Assembly: GCA_943323705.2 (NCBI GenBank)
Contig: CALPIT020000015.1
Coordinates: forward strand, 1-18,816
Length of the DNA: 18,816 bases
Reading direction: 5' to 3'
From: Streptomyces griseus
GTDB lineage: Bacteria > Bacteroidota > Bacteroidia > Chitinophagales > Chitinophagaceae
In this document: positions 1-5,936 of the stretch, in pieces
Layout: each line of letters begins with the position of its first letter
Position numbering within the stretch: the stretch's first letter is position 1
The notes under the pieces: model-generated
Told to the model about the DNA's origin: nothing
Databases searched by the model: none
Seen by the model: the letters and a program-made list of their open reading frames with translations, nothing else
Made by a program: the position numbers and the translations under genes

Positions 1-75
1 AATGTAGAAGTTGTTGTATTGAGAGAATTTGCCTTTGAGCAATTCTATCACTTCATTTTTCTCTTGCTTAGTCAT
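1..75 (-). CDS. rplJ: 50S ribosomal protein L10 (uL10), N-terminal fragment cut by window edge
   Basis: The first 25 codons of ribosomal protein L10 are present; the rest lies beyond position 1. The visible residues start MTKQEKNEVIELLKGKFSQY, the N-terminal helix by which L10 binds the 23S rRNA stalk base. L10 carries the L7/L12 dimers that recruit translational GTPases. It follows rplA by 43 nt on the same strand, as in the usual L11-L1-L10-L12 operon. A small GC hairpin lies in that gap. The identification rests on both sequence and gene order. Confidence 0.9.
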   Translation of the reverse strand, partial: MTKQEKNEVIELLKGKFSQYNNFYI

Positions 76-92
76 AAAAAATATTTTTTCCC

Positions 93-106
93 TGGGCTAA
101 AGCCCA
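93..106 (-). promoter_or_regulatory. Small GC-rich hairpin in the rplA-rplJ spacer
   Basis: A perfect inverted repeat (TGGGC, UUUA loop, GCCCA on the mRNA) sits 17 nt upstream of the rplJ ATG and just after the rplA stop. It is not followed by a pure U tract, so it does not look like a terminator. In other bacteria, L10 or the L10-L12 complex binds the rplJ leader and represses its own translation. This hairpin could be part of such a site, but no kink-turn core was recognised. Confidence 0.4.
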
Positions 107-118
107 AGCGATTGAGAT

Positions 119-808
119 TTAGTTTTGAACAGATTTTGTATCAACTGCAATACCAGGGCTCATTGAGCTGGCCATGCTAACACCTCTAAGATAAGTACCT
201 TTTGAAGTTGCAGGTTTTAGTTTAATGATAGCATTAATAAATTCCTGGCAATTTTCAGCAATCTTTTCAGGTGCGAAACTTACACGTCCGATAGAAGCAT
301 GAATGATACCCACTTTATCAACCTTGAATGCAATTTTACCACCTTTAAGGTCATTTACCGCACCAGCTACATCATTAGTAACCGTACCAGTTTTAGGATT
401 TGGCATTAAGTTACGAGGACCTAACACTTTACCCAATTTACCGATTTTAGGCATTACTGAAGGAGTAGCAACGATAACATCGATGTCTGTCCAACCGCTT
501 TCAATTTTTGAAATGAATTCGTCCAAACCCACGAAATCAGCACCTGCAGCTGTTGCTTCGGCTTCTTTGTCGGGAGTACACAATACAAGTACTTTTTTAG
601 TTTTACCAGTACCATGAGGAAGAGATACTGTACCACGAATCGCTTGATCAGCTTTCTTAGGATCTACGCCCAAACGAACGTGAAGATCAACAGAGCTGTC
701 GAATTTTGTTGTATTAATTTGTTTTACTAGAGCTGAGGCCTCCTTAAGCGAATATGCTTTGTTGGCGTCAACCTTAGCGTTTGCTATTTTTCTTTTTTTA
801 GTGATCAT
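119..808 (-). CDS. rplA: 50S ribosomal protein L1 (uL1)
   Basis: At 229 residues this is the usual bacterial L1 length. L1 forms the mobile L1 stalk of the 50S subunit and helps deacylated tRNA leave the E site. The family signature LGKVLGPRNLMPNPKTGTV spans residues about 125-143, and the N-terminus (MITKKRKIANAKV) matches the expected start. The ATG is preceded by an A/U-rich stretch rather than a Shine-Dalgarno motif. The gene lies 40 nt after rplK and is probably co-transcribed with it. In E. coli, L1 represses the L11-L1 mRNA; the hairpins in the rplK leader here are a possible target, which is inference. Confidence 0.98.
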   Translation of the reverse strand: MITKKRKIANAKVDANKAYSLKEASALVKQINTTKFDSSVDLHVRLGVDPKKADQAIRGTVSLPHGTGKTKKVLVLCTPDKEAEATAAGADFVGLDEFISKIESGWTDIDVIVATPSVMPKIGKLGKVLGPRNLMPNPKTGTVTNDVAGAVNDLKGGKIAFKVDKVGIIHASIGRVSFAPEKIAENCQEFINAIIKLKPATSKGTYLRGVSMASSMSPGIAVDTKSVQN

Positions 809-848
809 TTTTAAAAAAATTTAATTGCCAATTAAGGCAGGTTGACGA

Positions 849-1295
849 TTAATTATTATCCCAAGGAGCTGTTCCTTCAACATTTAAACCCATACTGCGA
901 GCTGTTCCTGCTACCATGGTCATTGCACTTTTCAAAGTAAATGCGTTTAAATCCGACATTTTATCTTTTGCAATTTCTTCAATTTGAGACCAAGAAACTT
1001 TACCCACTTTTACACGGTTAGGTTCTTTACTTCCGCTACTGATTTTTGCAGCGTCCATCAACTGTACTGCAGCTGGAGGGGTTTTGATAATAAATTCGAA
1101 GGATTTGTCTGCATACACTGTAATCAATACAGGTAATACTTTTCCGGGTTTATCCTGTGTTCTCGCATTGAATTGCTTGCAGAACTCCATGATGTTTACA
1201 CCCTTAGAACCAAGCGCAGGACCAATTGGTGGCGCTGGGTTGGCTTGTCCTCCTTTACATTGGAGCTTGACAAAGCCGGTAATTTCTTTTGCCAT
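849..1295 (-). CDS. rplK: 50S ribosomal protein L11 (uL11)
   Basis: This encodes a 148-residue L11, which binds the GTPase-associated centre of 23S rRNA. The N-terminal domain has the proline-rich segment NPAPPIGPALGSKGVNI (residues about 19-35), and the C-terminal rRNA-binding domain ends AGTARSMGLNVEG. The start is taken at the ATG at 1293-1295 (MAKEITGF). An in-frame upstream ATG at 1355 would add 20 residues unlike any L11 N-terminus, and those bases look like an untranslated leader with hairpins. A promoter match at 1393-1423 lies upstream, after the nusG terminator, so rplK-rplA-rplJ appears to form its own transcription unit. Confidence 0.97.
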   Translation of the reverse strand: MAKEITGFVKLQCKGGQANPAPPIGPALGSKGVNIMEFCKQFNARTQDKPGKVLPVLITVYADKSFEFIIKTPPAAVQLMDAAKISSGSKEPNRVKVGKVSWSQIEEIAKDKMSDLNAFTLKSAMTMVAGTARSMGLNVEGTAPWDNN

Positions 1296-1319
1296 GTTTT
1301 TAATTTTTTTGGTGATAAC

Positions 1320-1339
1320 GTCCGAACAATTGCCCGGAC
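1320..1339 (-). promoter_or_regulatory. Hairpin in the rplK 5' leader
   Basis: The leader mRNA contains GUCCG, a 10-nt loop, then CGGAC, 24 nt before the rplK start codon. A second short inverted repeat (TGTTC/GAACA, 1349-1364) lies upstream of it. In E. coli the L11-L1 leader mimics the L1 site of 23S rRNA and mediates feedback repression. The position fits such a role, but identity with an L1 site was not established. Confidence 0.35.
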
Positions 1340-1392
1340 TCCCAAACCTGTTCATTTAAGAACAAATTCCGATAAAGAACTAATTGGGGCGG

Positions 1393-1423
1393 CAAAGCTA
1401 ATTCATTTCATTGTTACAGCAAA
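1393..1423 (-). promoter_or_regulatory. Bacteroidetes-type promoter for rplK-rplA-rplJ
   Basis: On the minus strand there is a -33 element TTTG (1423-1420), exactly 19 nt, then a -7 element TAGCTTTG (1400-1393). This is a full match to the Bacteroidetes primary-sigma consensus TTTG-N19-TAnnTTTG. Transcription would start near 1386-1388, giving a leader of about 90 nt. The -33 TTTG is formed by the last bases of the T tract of the preceding nusG terminator, so the two signals share sequence. Confidence 0.75.
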
Positions 1424-1449
1424 AAAAAACGCCCCGAATTTTCGGGGCG
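1421..1449 (-). terminator. Intrinsic terminator after nusG
   Basis: A near-perfect GC hairpin (CGCCCCGAA paired with TTCGGGGCG, 1430-1449) lies 22 nt after the nusG stop and is followed on the minus strand by nine consecutive T (1429-1421). This is a textbook rho-independent terminator for the tuf-secE-nusG side. On the plus strand the downstream T run is offset, so the main direction is minus. Confidence 0.9.
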
Positions 1450-1471
1450 ATGTAATTTTTTTTCTGAATAT

Positions 1472-2071
1472 TTAAGAAATTTTCTCTACCTGCATGTAAC
1501 TTAACTCTACAGGAGTAGCTCTTCCGAATATTTTCACCTGTACTTTCAATTTTTTCTTTTCATCGCTTACCTCTTCGATAACACCATTAAAGTCGTTAAA
1601 TGGACCATCAATAATTTTGATTGTTTCACCGATAATAAAAGGTTCGCTCATGGTAACACCACCTAGATCACTCATTTCATCCATTTTGCCAAGCATCTTA
1701 TTCACTTCAGATTTTCTTAAGCAGATAATGTTCCCTTTAGACCCTTTTCCGTCTGTAAGAAAATGCATAACATTGCTGATATTGCTTACGTGTTGAATGA
1801 TATCATCACTTAGTTTATTATCTGCCACTTCCATCATGATATAACCAGGATAGAAGTTACGCTCACGCATTACTTTTTTTCCATTGGCAACTTTATAAAC
1901 TTTTTCTACAGGAAGAAAAATTTGTTTGATTACTTTATCCCAACCATTGCGGATAATATCTTTATCCAGATATTCTTTTACTTTGCGTTCTTTTCCGCTT
2001 ACGACTCTGAGAACATACCATTTAGACTCTTTCTCAGCTTTTTCTATCTTTTCAACAGATGTTGTTTCCAT
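1472..2071 (-). CDS. nusG: Transcription termination/antitermination factor NusG
   Basis: The 199-residue product binds RNA polymerase, suppresses pausing and couples transcription to the leading ribosome. An NGN domain spans about residues 16-130 (WYVLRVVSGKERKV, then FYPGYIMMEV). A C-terminal KOW domain follows (GETIKIIDGPFNDFNGVIEEV through the terminal VEKIS). The ATG lies 2 nt after the secE stop, so the two are likely translationally coupled. The acidic/basic N-terminal tail (first 15 residues) is common in Bacteroidetes NusG. A strong terminator follows, separating it from rplK. Confidence 0.98.
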   Translation of the reverse strand: METTSVEKIEKAEKESKWYVLRVVSGKERKVKEYLDKDIIRNGWDKVIKQIFLPVEKVYKVANGKKVMRERNFYPGYIMMEVADNKLSDDIIQHVSNISNVMHFLTDGKGSKGNIICLRKSEVNKMLGKMDEMSDLGGVTMSEPFIIGETIKIIDGPFNDFNGVIEEVSDEKKKLKVQVKIFGRATPVELSYMQVEKIS

Positions 2072-2073
2072 GA

Positions 2074-2268
2074 TTACTTGAATAAAGAGTAAATAAATTT
2101 CATTGAACCGCTAGCGATGAAGTCCATTATAGCTACAATAGCAGTAATGAAAAGAGTAGCGCCAAGTACAATCATTGTTGATTGTTGCAATTGTTCCCAT
2201 TTTGGCCAACTAACCTGTTCGGTAAGCTCCTCGTAGGATTCTCTTAAAAACGTTGTGAACTTGTTCAT
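2074..2268 (-). CDS. secE: Protein translocase subunit SecE
   Basis: This encodes the 64-residue single-span form of SecE, the clamp subunit of the SecYEG channel. The amphipathic helix EELTEQVSWPKWEQL (residues about 13-27) carries the conserved W-P-x-W pattern. One membrane segment follows (about residues 31-54). This is the short form found outside gamma-proteobacteria, where SecE has three spans. The gene sits between tRNA-Trp and nusG, the standard location. It has no Shine-Dalgarno motif; the ATG is preceded by an A-rich run. A -7-like element lies in the spacer to tRNA-Trp. Confidence 0.96.
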   Translation of the reverse strand: MNKFTTFLRESYEELTEQVSWPKWEQLQQSTMIVLGATLFITAIVAIMDFIASGSMKFIYSLFK

Positions 2269-2306
2269 ATATTTTTTTTAAATCTTTTTAAGTTTAAAGA
2301 AATGTT

Positions 2307-2314
2307 CAAAAATA
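2307..2314 (-). promoter_or_regulatory. Possible -7 promoter element before secE
   Basis: TATTTTTG on the minus strand fits TAnnTTTG and would start transcription about 32 nt before the secE ATG. No good TTTG is found 18-21 nt further upstream, and the region is AT-rich, so a chance match is quite possible. If real, it would supplement read-through from tuf and tRNA-Trp. Confidence 0.3.
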
Positions 2315-2352
2315 AACTCAAACATCATATTTTAAACCTGCAACTTAATTCG

Positions 2353-2423
2353 CACGGGCACTAGGATTCGAACCCAGATCAAAGGTTTTGGAGACCCGTA
2401 TGCTACCGTTGCACCATGCCCGT
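2353..2423 (-). tRNA. trpT: tRNA-Trp (anticodon CCA)
   Basis: The gene is 71 nt and folds as a cloverleaf. The 7-bp acceptor pairs ACGGGCA with TGCCCGT, with discriminator G. The anticodon loop CTCCAAA gives CCA, and the T loop is GTTCGAATC. The 3' CCA is not encoded. It lies between tuf and secE, as in many bacteria. Confidence 0.96.
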
Positions 2424-2429
2424 AGAAAG

Positions 2430-2466
2430 CTAAAAGCTATCCCGATATTCTCAGGACAGCTTTTAG
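2430..2466 (-). other. Long hairpin between tuf and tRNA-Trp
   Basis: A 13-bp inverted repeat with one G-U pair (CTAAAAGCTGTCC against GGATAGCTTTTAG) encloses an 11-nt loop. It lies 57 nt after the tuf stop and 6 nt before the mature 5' end of tRNA-Trp. Downstream bases on the minus strand are CTTTC, not a U tract, so it is a poor intrinsic terminator. A processing or mRNA-stabilising structure at the mRNA/tRNA junction is more likely. Confidence 0.5.
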
Positions 2467-2523
2467 TTTATAAAATCAAAGATAGTTATTATCTTTTTAA
2501 GAACTTTCTGCTTTCGCAAAAAC

Positions 2524-3711
2524 TTATTTAACGATCTCAGTAACCTGACCTGCACCTACTGTACGACCACCTTCACGAATCGCAAACTTCAAACCTTTTT
2601 CCATCGCGATTGGTTGGATAAGTGTAACATTTAGGTTAGTATTATCGCCAGGCATAACCATTTCTGTACCTTCGTTCAAAGTTACTTCACCAGTAACGTC
2701 TGTAGTACGGAAATAGAATTGAGGACGATATTTGTTGAAGAATGGAGTATGACGTCCACCTTCTTCTTTGCTCAATACGTAAACTTCACCTTTAAATTGA
2801 GTATGTGGAGTGATTGAACCTGGTTTGCAAAGAACCATACCACGACGGATTTGAGTCTTTTCAATACCACGAAGCAATAAACCAGCGTTATCTCCAGCTT
2901 CACCTTCGTCCAATAATTTTTTGAACATTTCAACACCAGTTACGGTAGAAGACAATGGTTTTTCTTGTAAACCTACGATCTCGATACCTTCACCAACTTT
3001 GATACGGCCTCTTTCGATACGACCAGTAGCAACAGTTCCACGACCAGTGATAGAGAACACGTCCTCAACACTCATCAAGAAAGGCAAATCAACTAATCTT
3101 GGAGGTAATGGAATGTAGCTATCAACAGCATCCATCAACTCATCGATTTTAGCAACCCATTTGTCTTCACCAGCTAAAGCGCCAGTAGCAGATCCTTGGA
3201 TGATTGGAGTGTTATCTCCGTCGAAACCATATGAAGAAAGTAATTCACGGATTTCAATTTCAACTAATTCAAGTAATTCTGGATCATCAACAAGATCAAC
3301 CTTGTTCATGAAAACTACGATTTGAGGTACACCTACCTGACGAGCCAATAGGATATGCTCTTTAGTTTGTGGCATTGGACCATCAGTAGCCGCAACTACA
3401 AGGATAGCACCATCCATTTGAGCAGCACCAGTAATCATGTTTTTAACGTAATCCGCGTGACCCGGACAATCTACGTGCGCGTAGTGACGAGTAGCAGTTG
3501 CGTATTCTACGTGTGCAGTATTGATTGTGATACCTCTTTCTTTTTCTTCAGGAGCACCATCAATATCATCGTAATTTTTTTTCTCCGCTAAACCTTTTTT
3601 TGACAAAACATCGGTTATAGCGGCTGTAAGTGTTGTTTTTCCATGATCCACGTGACCGATGGTACCAACGTTAAGATGGGGTTTATCCCTCTTGAATGAT
3701 TCTTTTGCCAT
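2524..3711 (-). CDS. tuf: Elongation factor Tu
   Basis: The 395-residue GTPase delivers aminoacyl-tRNA to the ribosomal A site. Domain 1 carries the P loop GHVDHGKTT (19-27), the switch I RGITI (59-63), DCPGH (81-85, with the catalytic His85) and NKVD (136-139). The G5 motif reads SAT (174-176) where SAL is usual. Domains 2 and 3 follow, including KYRPQFYFRTTDVTG and the C-terminal GGRTVGAGQV. The gene follows four tRNA genes and precedes tRNA-Trp, secE and nusG, so it corresponds to E. coli tufB by position. Whether a second tuf exists elsewhere cannot be told from this window. Confidence 0.99.
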   Translation of the reverse strand: MAKESFKRDKPHLNVGTIGHVDHGKTTLTAAITDVLSKKGLAEKKNYDDIDGAPEEKERGITINTAHVEYATATRHYAHVDCPGHADYVKNMITGAAQMDGAILVVAATDGPMPQTKEHILLARQVGVPQIVVFMNKVDLVDDPELLELVEIEIRELLSSYGFDGDNTPIIQGSATGALAGEDKWVAKIDELMDAVDSYIPLPPRLVDLPFLMSVEDVFSITGRGTVATGRIERGRIKVGEGIEIVGLQEKPLSSTVTGVEMFKKLLDEGEAGDNAGLLLRGIEKTQIRRGMVLCKPGSITPHTQFKGEVYVLSKEEGGRHTPFFNKYRPQFYFRTTDVTGEVTLNEGTEMVMPGDNTNLNVTLIQPIAMEKGLKFAIREGGRTVGAGQVTEIVK

Positions 3712-3798
3712 TGTTTAAATTTTAAATTGTGTTGTTTTGAAAATTTTTCGATTTGCATTTTTTTAAAAGTCTGCAAATCTTTGACTTTATAATATTAA

Positions 3799-3812
3799 AA
3801 GACTTTCGTCTT
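3799..3812 (-). other. GNRA-capped hairpin in the tRNA-Thr to tuf spacer
   Basis: On the minus strand AAGAC-GAAA-GTCTT forms a 5-bp stem with a GAAA tetraloop, followed by TTAAT. It lies 12 nt downstream of tRNA-Thr(GGT) and about 85 nt before the tuf ATG. It could act as a weak attenuator or as a processing boundary between tRNA and mRNA. The stem is short, so confidence is limited. Confidence 0.3.
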
Positions 3813-3824
3813 ATTTTTTCTTTG

Positions 3825-3896
3825 AGCCATAGGTGAGAATCGAACTCACGACCCCTTCCCTACCAAGGAAGTGCTCTACCCCTGAGCTACCACGGC
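3825..3896 (-). tRNA. thrT: tRNA-Thr (anticodon GGT)
   Basis: This 72-nt cloverleaf pairs GCCGTGG with CTATGGC in the acceptor (two G-U pairs). The anticodon stem CTTCC/GGAAG encloses loop TTGGTAG, anticodon GGT. The T loop is GTTCGATTC and CCA is not encoded. It is the last of four clustered tRNAs before tuf, matching the place of E. coli thrT. Confidence 0.96.
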
Positions 3897-3952
3897 TTGC
3901 AGAGCATTTCCAGATTTCTTTCTGATGTTTATTCATTTAAAGAAATCAAGTG

Positions 3953-4025
3953 AGCGGAAGACCGGGCTCGAACCGGCCACCTATAGCTTGGAAGGCTATC
4001 GCTCTACCAAATGAGCTACTTCCGC
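3953..4025 (-). tRNA. glyT: tRNA-Gly (anticodon TCC)
   Basis: This 73-nt cloverleaf has acceptor GCGGAAG/CTTCCGC. The anticodon stem ATAGC/GCTAT encloses loop CTTCCAA, anticodon TCC. The T loop is GTTCGAGCC and CCA is not encoded. It lies third in the cluster, matching the place of E. coli glyT. Confidence 0.97.
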
Positions 4026-4091
4026 AATAAACGTTCAACGTCTGTTATTCAATGTTTGAAGTTATCCGAACTTAAACGATGAAAAGAACTG

Positions 4092-4174
4092 TGGGCAGTG
4101 GTGGATTCGAACCACCGAAGTCGAAAGACAGCGGATTTACAGTCCGCCCCATTTGGCCACTCTGGTAACTGCCC
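4092..4174 (-). tRNA. tyrU: tRNA-Tyr (anticodon GTA)
   Basis: This 83-nt tRNA has a long variable arm, as expected for bacterial tRNA-Tyr. The acceptor is GGGCAGT/ACTGCCC with discriminator A. The anticodon loop CTGTAAA gives GTA, flanked by GCGGA/TCCGC. CCA is not encoded. It lies second in the cluster. Confidence 0.97.
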
Positions 4175-4185
4175 TTCGAAAAATG

Positions 4186-4258
4186 AGCCGAAGAAGGGAG
4201 TCGAACCCCCGACCTACTGATTACAAATCAGTTGCTCTACCAACTGAGCTACTTCGGC
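4186..4258 (-). tRNA. thrU: tRNA-Thr (anticodon TGT)
   Basis: This 73-nt cloverleaf has acceptor GCCGAAG/CTTCGGC. The anticodon stem ACTGA/TCAGT encloses loop TTTGTAA, anticodon TGT. The T loop is GTTCGACTC and CCA is not encoded. It is the first tRNA of the operon; a promoter match lies about 135 nt upstream. Confidence 0.97.
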
Positions 4259-4393
4259 TTATAATTACTATGGATAATCTGTTTAAAATGACTATTCTTA
4301 TTAGCCATCCTTCAACTTTTCTTTTACATTGTTATCTTCTAAAGAACTCTCCAAAAAAAAGCACAAAAAGGCTCTATCTTTTTTTTCGGAAGG

Positions 4394-4423
4394 CAAAGGT
4401 AAGTGAAAATGATTAATAGCAAA
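4394..4423 (-). promoter_or_regulatory. Bacteroidetes-type promoter for the tRNA-tuf operon
   Basis: The minus strand carries TTTG (4423-4420), 18 nt, then a perfect -7 element TACCTTTG (4401-4394). Spacing is one less than the usual 19. The predicted start near 4388 gives a leader of about 130 nt before the first tRNA. It lies between the hpf terminator and tRNA-Thr(TGT), where an operon promoter is expected. The rest of the spacer 4259-4454 is AT-rich and shows no gene. Confidence 0.65.
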
Positions 4424-4454
4424 AAAATGTAAGCAATTTTTTTTCAGACTTTTT

Positions 4455-4485
4455 AAAATAAAAAAATCTCCCCGATTTGGAGAGA
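4455..4485 (-). terminator. Intrinsic terminator after hpf
   Basis: TCTCTCC and GGGGAGA pair around the loop AAATC (4467-4485), followed on the minus strand by a run of seven T and a further T-rich stretch. It lies 28 nt after the hpf stop and upstream of the tRNA operon promoter. One G-U pair occurs in the stem. Confidence 0.8.
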
Positions 4486-4513
4486 CTTTTATATTATTTT
4501 TTGAGCTGCCTCA

Positions 4514-4813
4514 TCAGGCCAGATTCTTTTGTTTTTTTCGTTTCATCTGATTAATTACTGATTCCATAGCCATTTCAAAGCTTTGCTCGAAAGACTTACA
4601 TGTTTGTTTTACAAAAAATTGGTGTCTGGGAATATCTACTTTTATCTCTACAATTTTATCTTTTATGTTGTGTACAATGTTATCTAGCTTCAAATAAATG
4701 TCGACTTTGGTTATTTTGTCGTGAAACTGATTTAGTTTTTCGATTTTCTTTTCAATGTGAGATTTCAATTTTACATCCGCGTCAAAATGCACGGTTTGAA
4801 TGTTTACGTTCAT
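4514..4813 (-). CDS. hpf: Ribosome hibernation promoting factor, short form (HPF/RaiA)
   Basis: The 99-residue protein belongs to the HPF/YfiA family, which binds the 30S decoding centre in slow growth and inactivates 70S ribosomes. The sequence shows the family pattern: MNVNIQTVHFDADVKLKSHIEKKIEKLNQF, then alternating strands (KVDIYLKLDN, KIVEIKVDIPRHQFFVKQT) and a final helix (FEQSFEMAMESVINQMKRKKQK) rich in basic residues. It lacks the C-terminal dimerisation domain of long HPF. It lies 151 nt after xerC with no clear terminator between; the spacer 4814-4964 contains nothing recognisable apart from a T9 run at 4919-4929 without a stem. A terminator follows it. Confidence 0.92.
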   Translation of the reverse strand: MNVNIQTVHFDADVKLKSHIEKKIEKLNQFHDKITKVDIYLKLDNIVHNIKDKIVEIKVDIPRHQFFVKQTCKSFEQSFEMAMESVINQMKRKKQKNLA

Positions 4814-4964
4814 AAAATGTGGTTTAAATGATGATAATATTCTTCAAATTCATAGGTAATTGCAGTTGTGAATTGGCTACAATTAAGCAATAGTAATTTA
4901 GTCTTTAAAACGATGGTTTCAAAAAAAAATTATACAGATTCGCAAAATATTATCATTTGGGGGA

Positions 4965-5867
4965 TCAGGCTTTTGGATGTGCCTTCTTGTAAATATCCTT
5001 TAGCTTTTCGATGGTGTTGTGGGTATATATCTGTGTGGCGGCAAGGCTGCTGTGGCCTAACAACTCCTTAACAGCATTCAAATCAGCTCCATTATTGCTG
5101 AGATGTGTGGCAAATGTATGTCTGAGTATGTGTGGACTTTTTTTATCAATCGTTGTGACTAGTGAAAGGTATTTGTTTACACAGTTATACACCCATTTTG
5201 GATATAAAGGGACTCCATTTTCCCTTACCAACAAGAATACTTTATCCTGTTTTTCAAGTGTTTCATACTTTAACCTGCGATATTCTTTGATTTCGTTGAT
5301 TAATTCTTCACTAACAGGAATGATTCTTTCTTTGTTCCCTTTTCCCAATACTTTGATTGTGTGCTTTGAATAATCAATATAATCTTCTTTAAGTCCGATG
5401 AGTTCGGCCTGACGCATGCCAGTGTTATATAATAATGACAGCACCATTCTTTCAGTTAAACCTTTCCAATCATCAGTAAATTCAACATGGGTAAAAAGCG
5501 TGGCGGTATCTCTTTTGTCTACAAACTGAGGCAATCTTTTATTTTGTTTGGGAGAAACAATAGTCGTCATCGGACTAACTTCCAGCTCAGCTTGTCTAAT
5601 TAAATATTTGAAAAATGTTTTTAAAGTAGATATTTTTCTGTTGATTGATTTGGAGGTTAAATCATTTGATTTTAAATCTGCGAGCCAGCTTCTCACAAAT
5701 GCGGGCTTGATATTTTTTATTGAAGTTTCATTAAACTGAATAGCAAGAAAATCAAAGAAAGAGATCAAATCATTTTCATAAGAGGTAATGGTATGTCGGG
5801 CATATCGCTTCTGAAATTTCAGATAATCAAGAAATGTGGTGATATGTTTTACGGAATGGAATTGCAT
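4965..5867 (-). CDS. xerC: Tyrosine recombinase XerC/XerD family
   Basis: This 300-residue site-specific recombinase is expected to resolve chromosome dimers at dif. The N-terminal SAM-like DNA-binding domain spans about residues 5-90 (FLDYLKFQKRYARHTITSY). The catalytic domain keeps all the residues of the family: Arg152 (TGMRQAEL), Lys176 (LGKGNKER), His246 and Arg249 (HILRHTFATH), His272 (LLGHSSLAAT) and the nucleophile Tyr281 (QIYTH). The start is the ATG at 5865-5867; a TTG 18 nt upstream falls inside a hairpin and is less likely. No adjacent mobile element or att-like repeat is seen, and the rpsU/hpf context is that of a housekeeping Xer. XerC versus XerD cannot be settled by eye. Confidence 0.93.
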   Translation of the reverse strand: MQFHSVKHITTFLDYLKFQKRYARHTITSYENDLISFFDFLAIQFNETSIKNIKPAFVRSWLADLKSNDLTSKSINRKISTLKTFFKYLIRQAELEVSPMTTIVSPKQNKRLPQFVDKRDTATLFTHVEFTDDWKGLTERMVLSLLYNTGMRQAELIGLKEDYIDYSKHTIKVLGKGNKERIIPVSEELINEIKEYRRLKYETLEKQDKVFLLVRENGVPLYPKWVYNCVNKYLSLVTTIDKKSPHILRHTFATHLSNNGADLNAVKELLGHSSLAATQIYTHNTIEKLKDIYKKAHPKA

Positions 5868-5912
5868 AAAAAAACCGACAACCAAAGTTATGTATTAACT
5901 ATGGATGTCGGT
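5868..5912 (-). terminator. Intrinsic terminator after rpsU, abutting the xerC start codon
   Basis: On the minus strand ACCGACA (5912-5906) pairs with TGTCGGT (5880-5874). The stem continues inward through CCA/TGG and AGTTA/TAACT, with two single mismatches, around a 5-nt loop. It is followed at once by six to seven T (5874-5868) and then the xerC ATG (5867-5865). This is a good rho-independent terminator for rpsU, 24 nt after its stop. Being so close to xerC, it could instead or also control xerC expression. Confidence 0.75.
5883..5890 (-). promoter_or_regulatory. Possible -7 element for xerC inside the rpsU terminator
   Basis: TAACTTTG on the minus strand is an exact TAnnTTTG match and would give a leader of about 10 nt for xerC. 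The only -33 candidate is TTTA at 21 nt spacing, which is weak. These bases form the descending arm of the terminator hairpin, so the match may be incidental. Confidence 0.35.
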
Positions 5913-5936
5913 AAATATGTTTGGAAAGGAAATTTA

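Noticed and set aside
1296..1355. Upstream ATG extending rplK by 20 residues
   Set aside because: The added residues do not match any L11 N-terminus, and the bases form the hairpin-bearing leader. MAKEITGF is the standard start.
4153..4416. Plus-strand open frame of 87 codons containing RRRESNPRPTDYKSVALPTEL
   Set aside because: It is the antisense of tRNA-Tyr and tRNA-Thr. This string is a well-known false protein that arises when tRNA genes are translated on the wrong strand.
4965..5885. Tyrosine recombinase as the integrase of a mobile element
   Set aside because: No att repeats, IS ends, phage or conjugation genes are near. The gene lies in a conserved housekeeping order and has the full Xer catalytic set and length.
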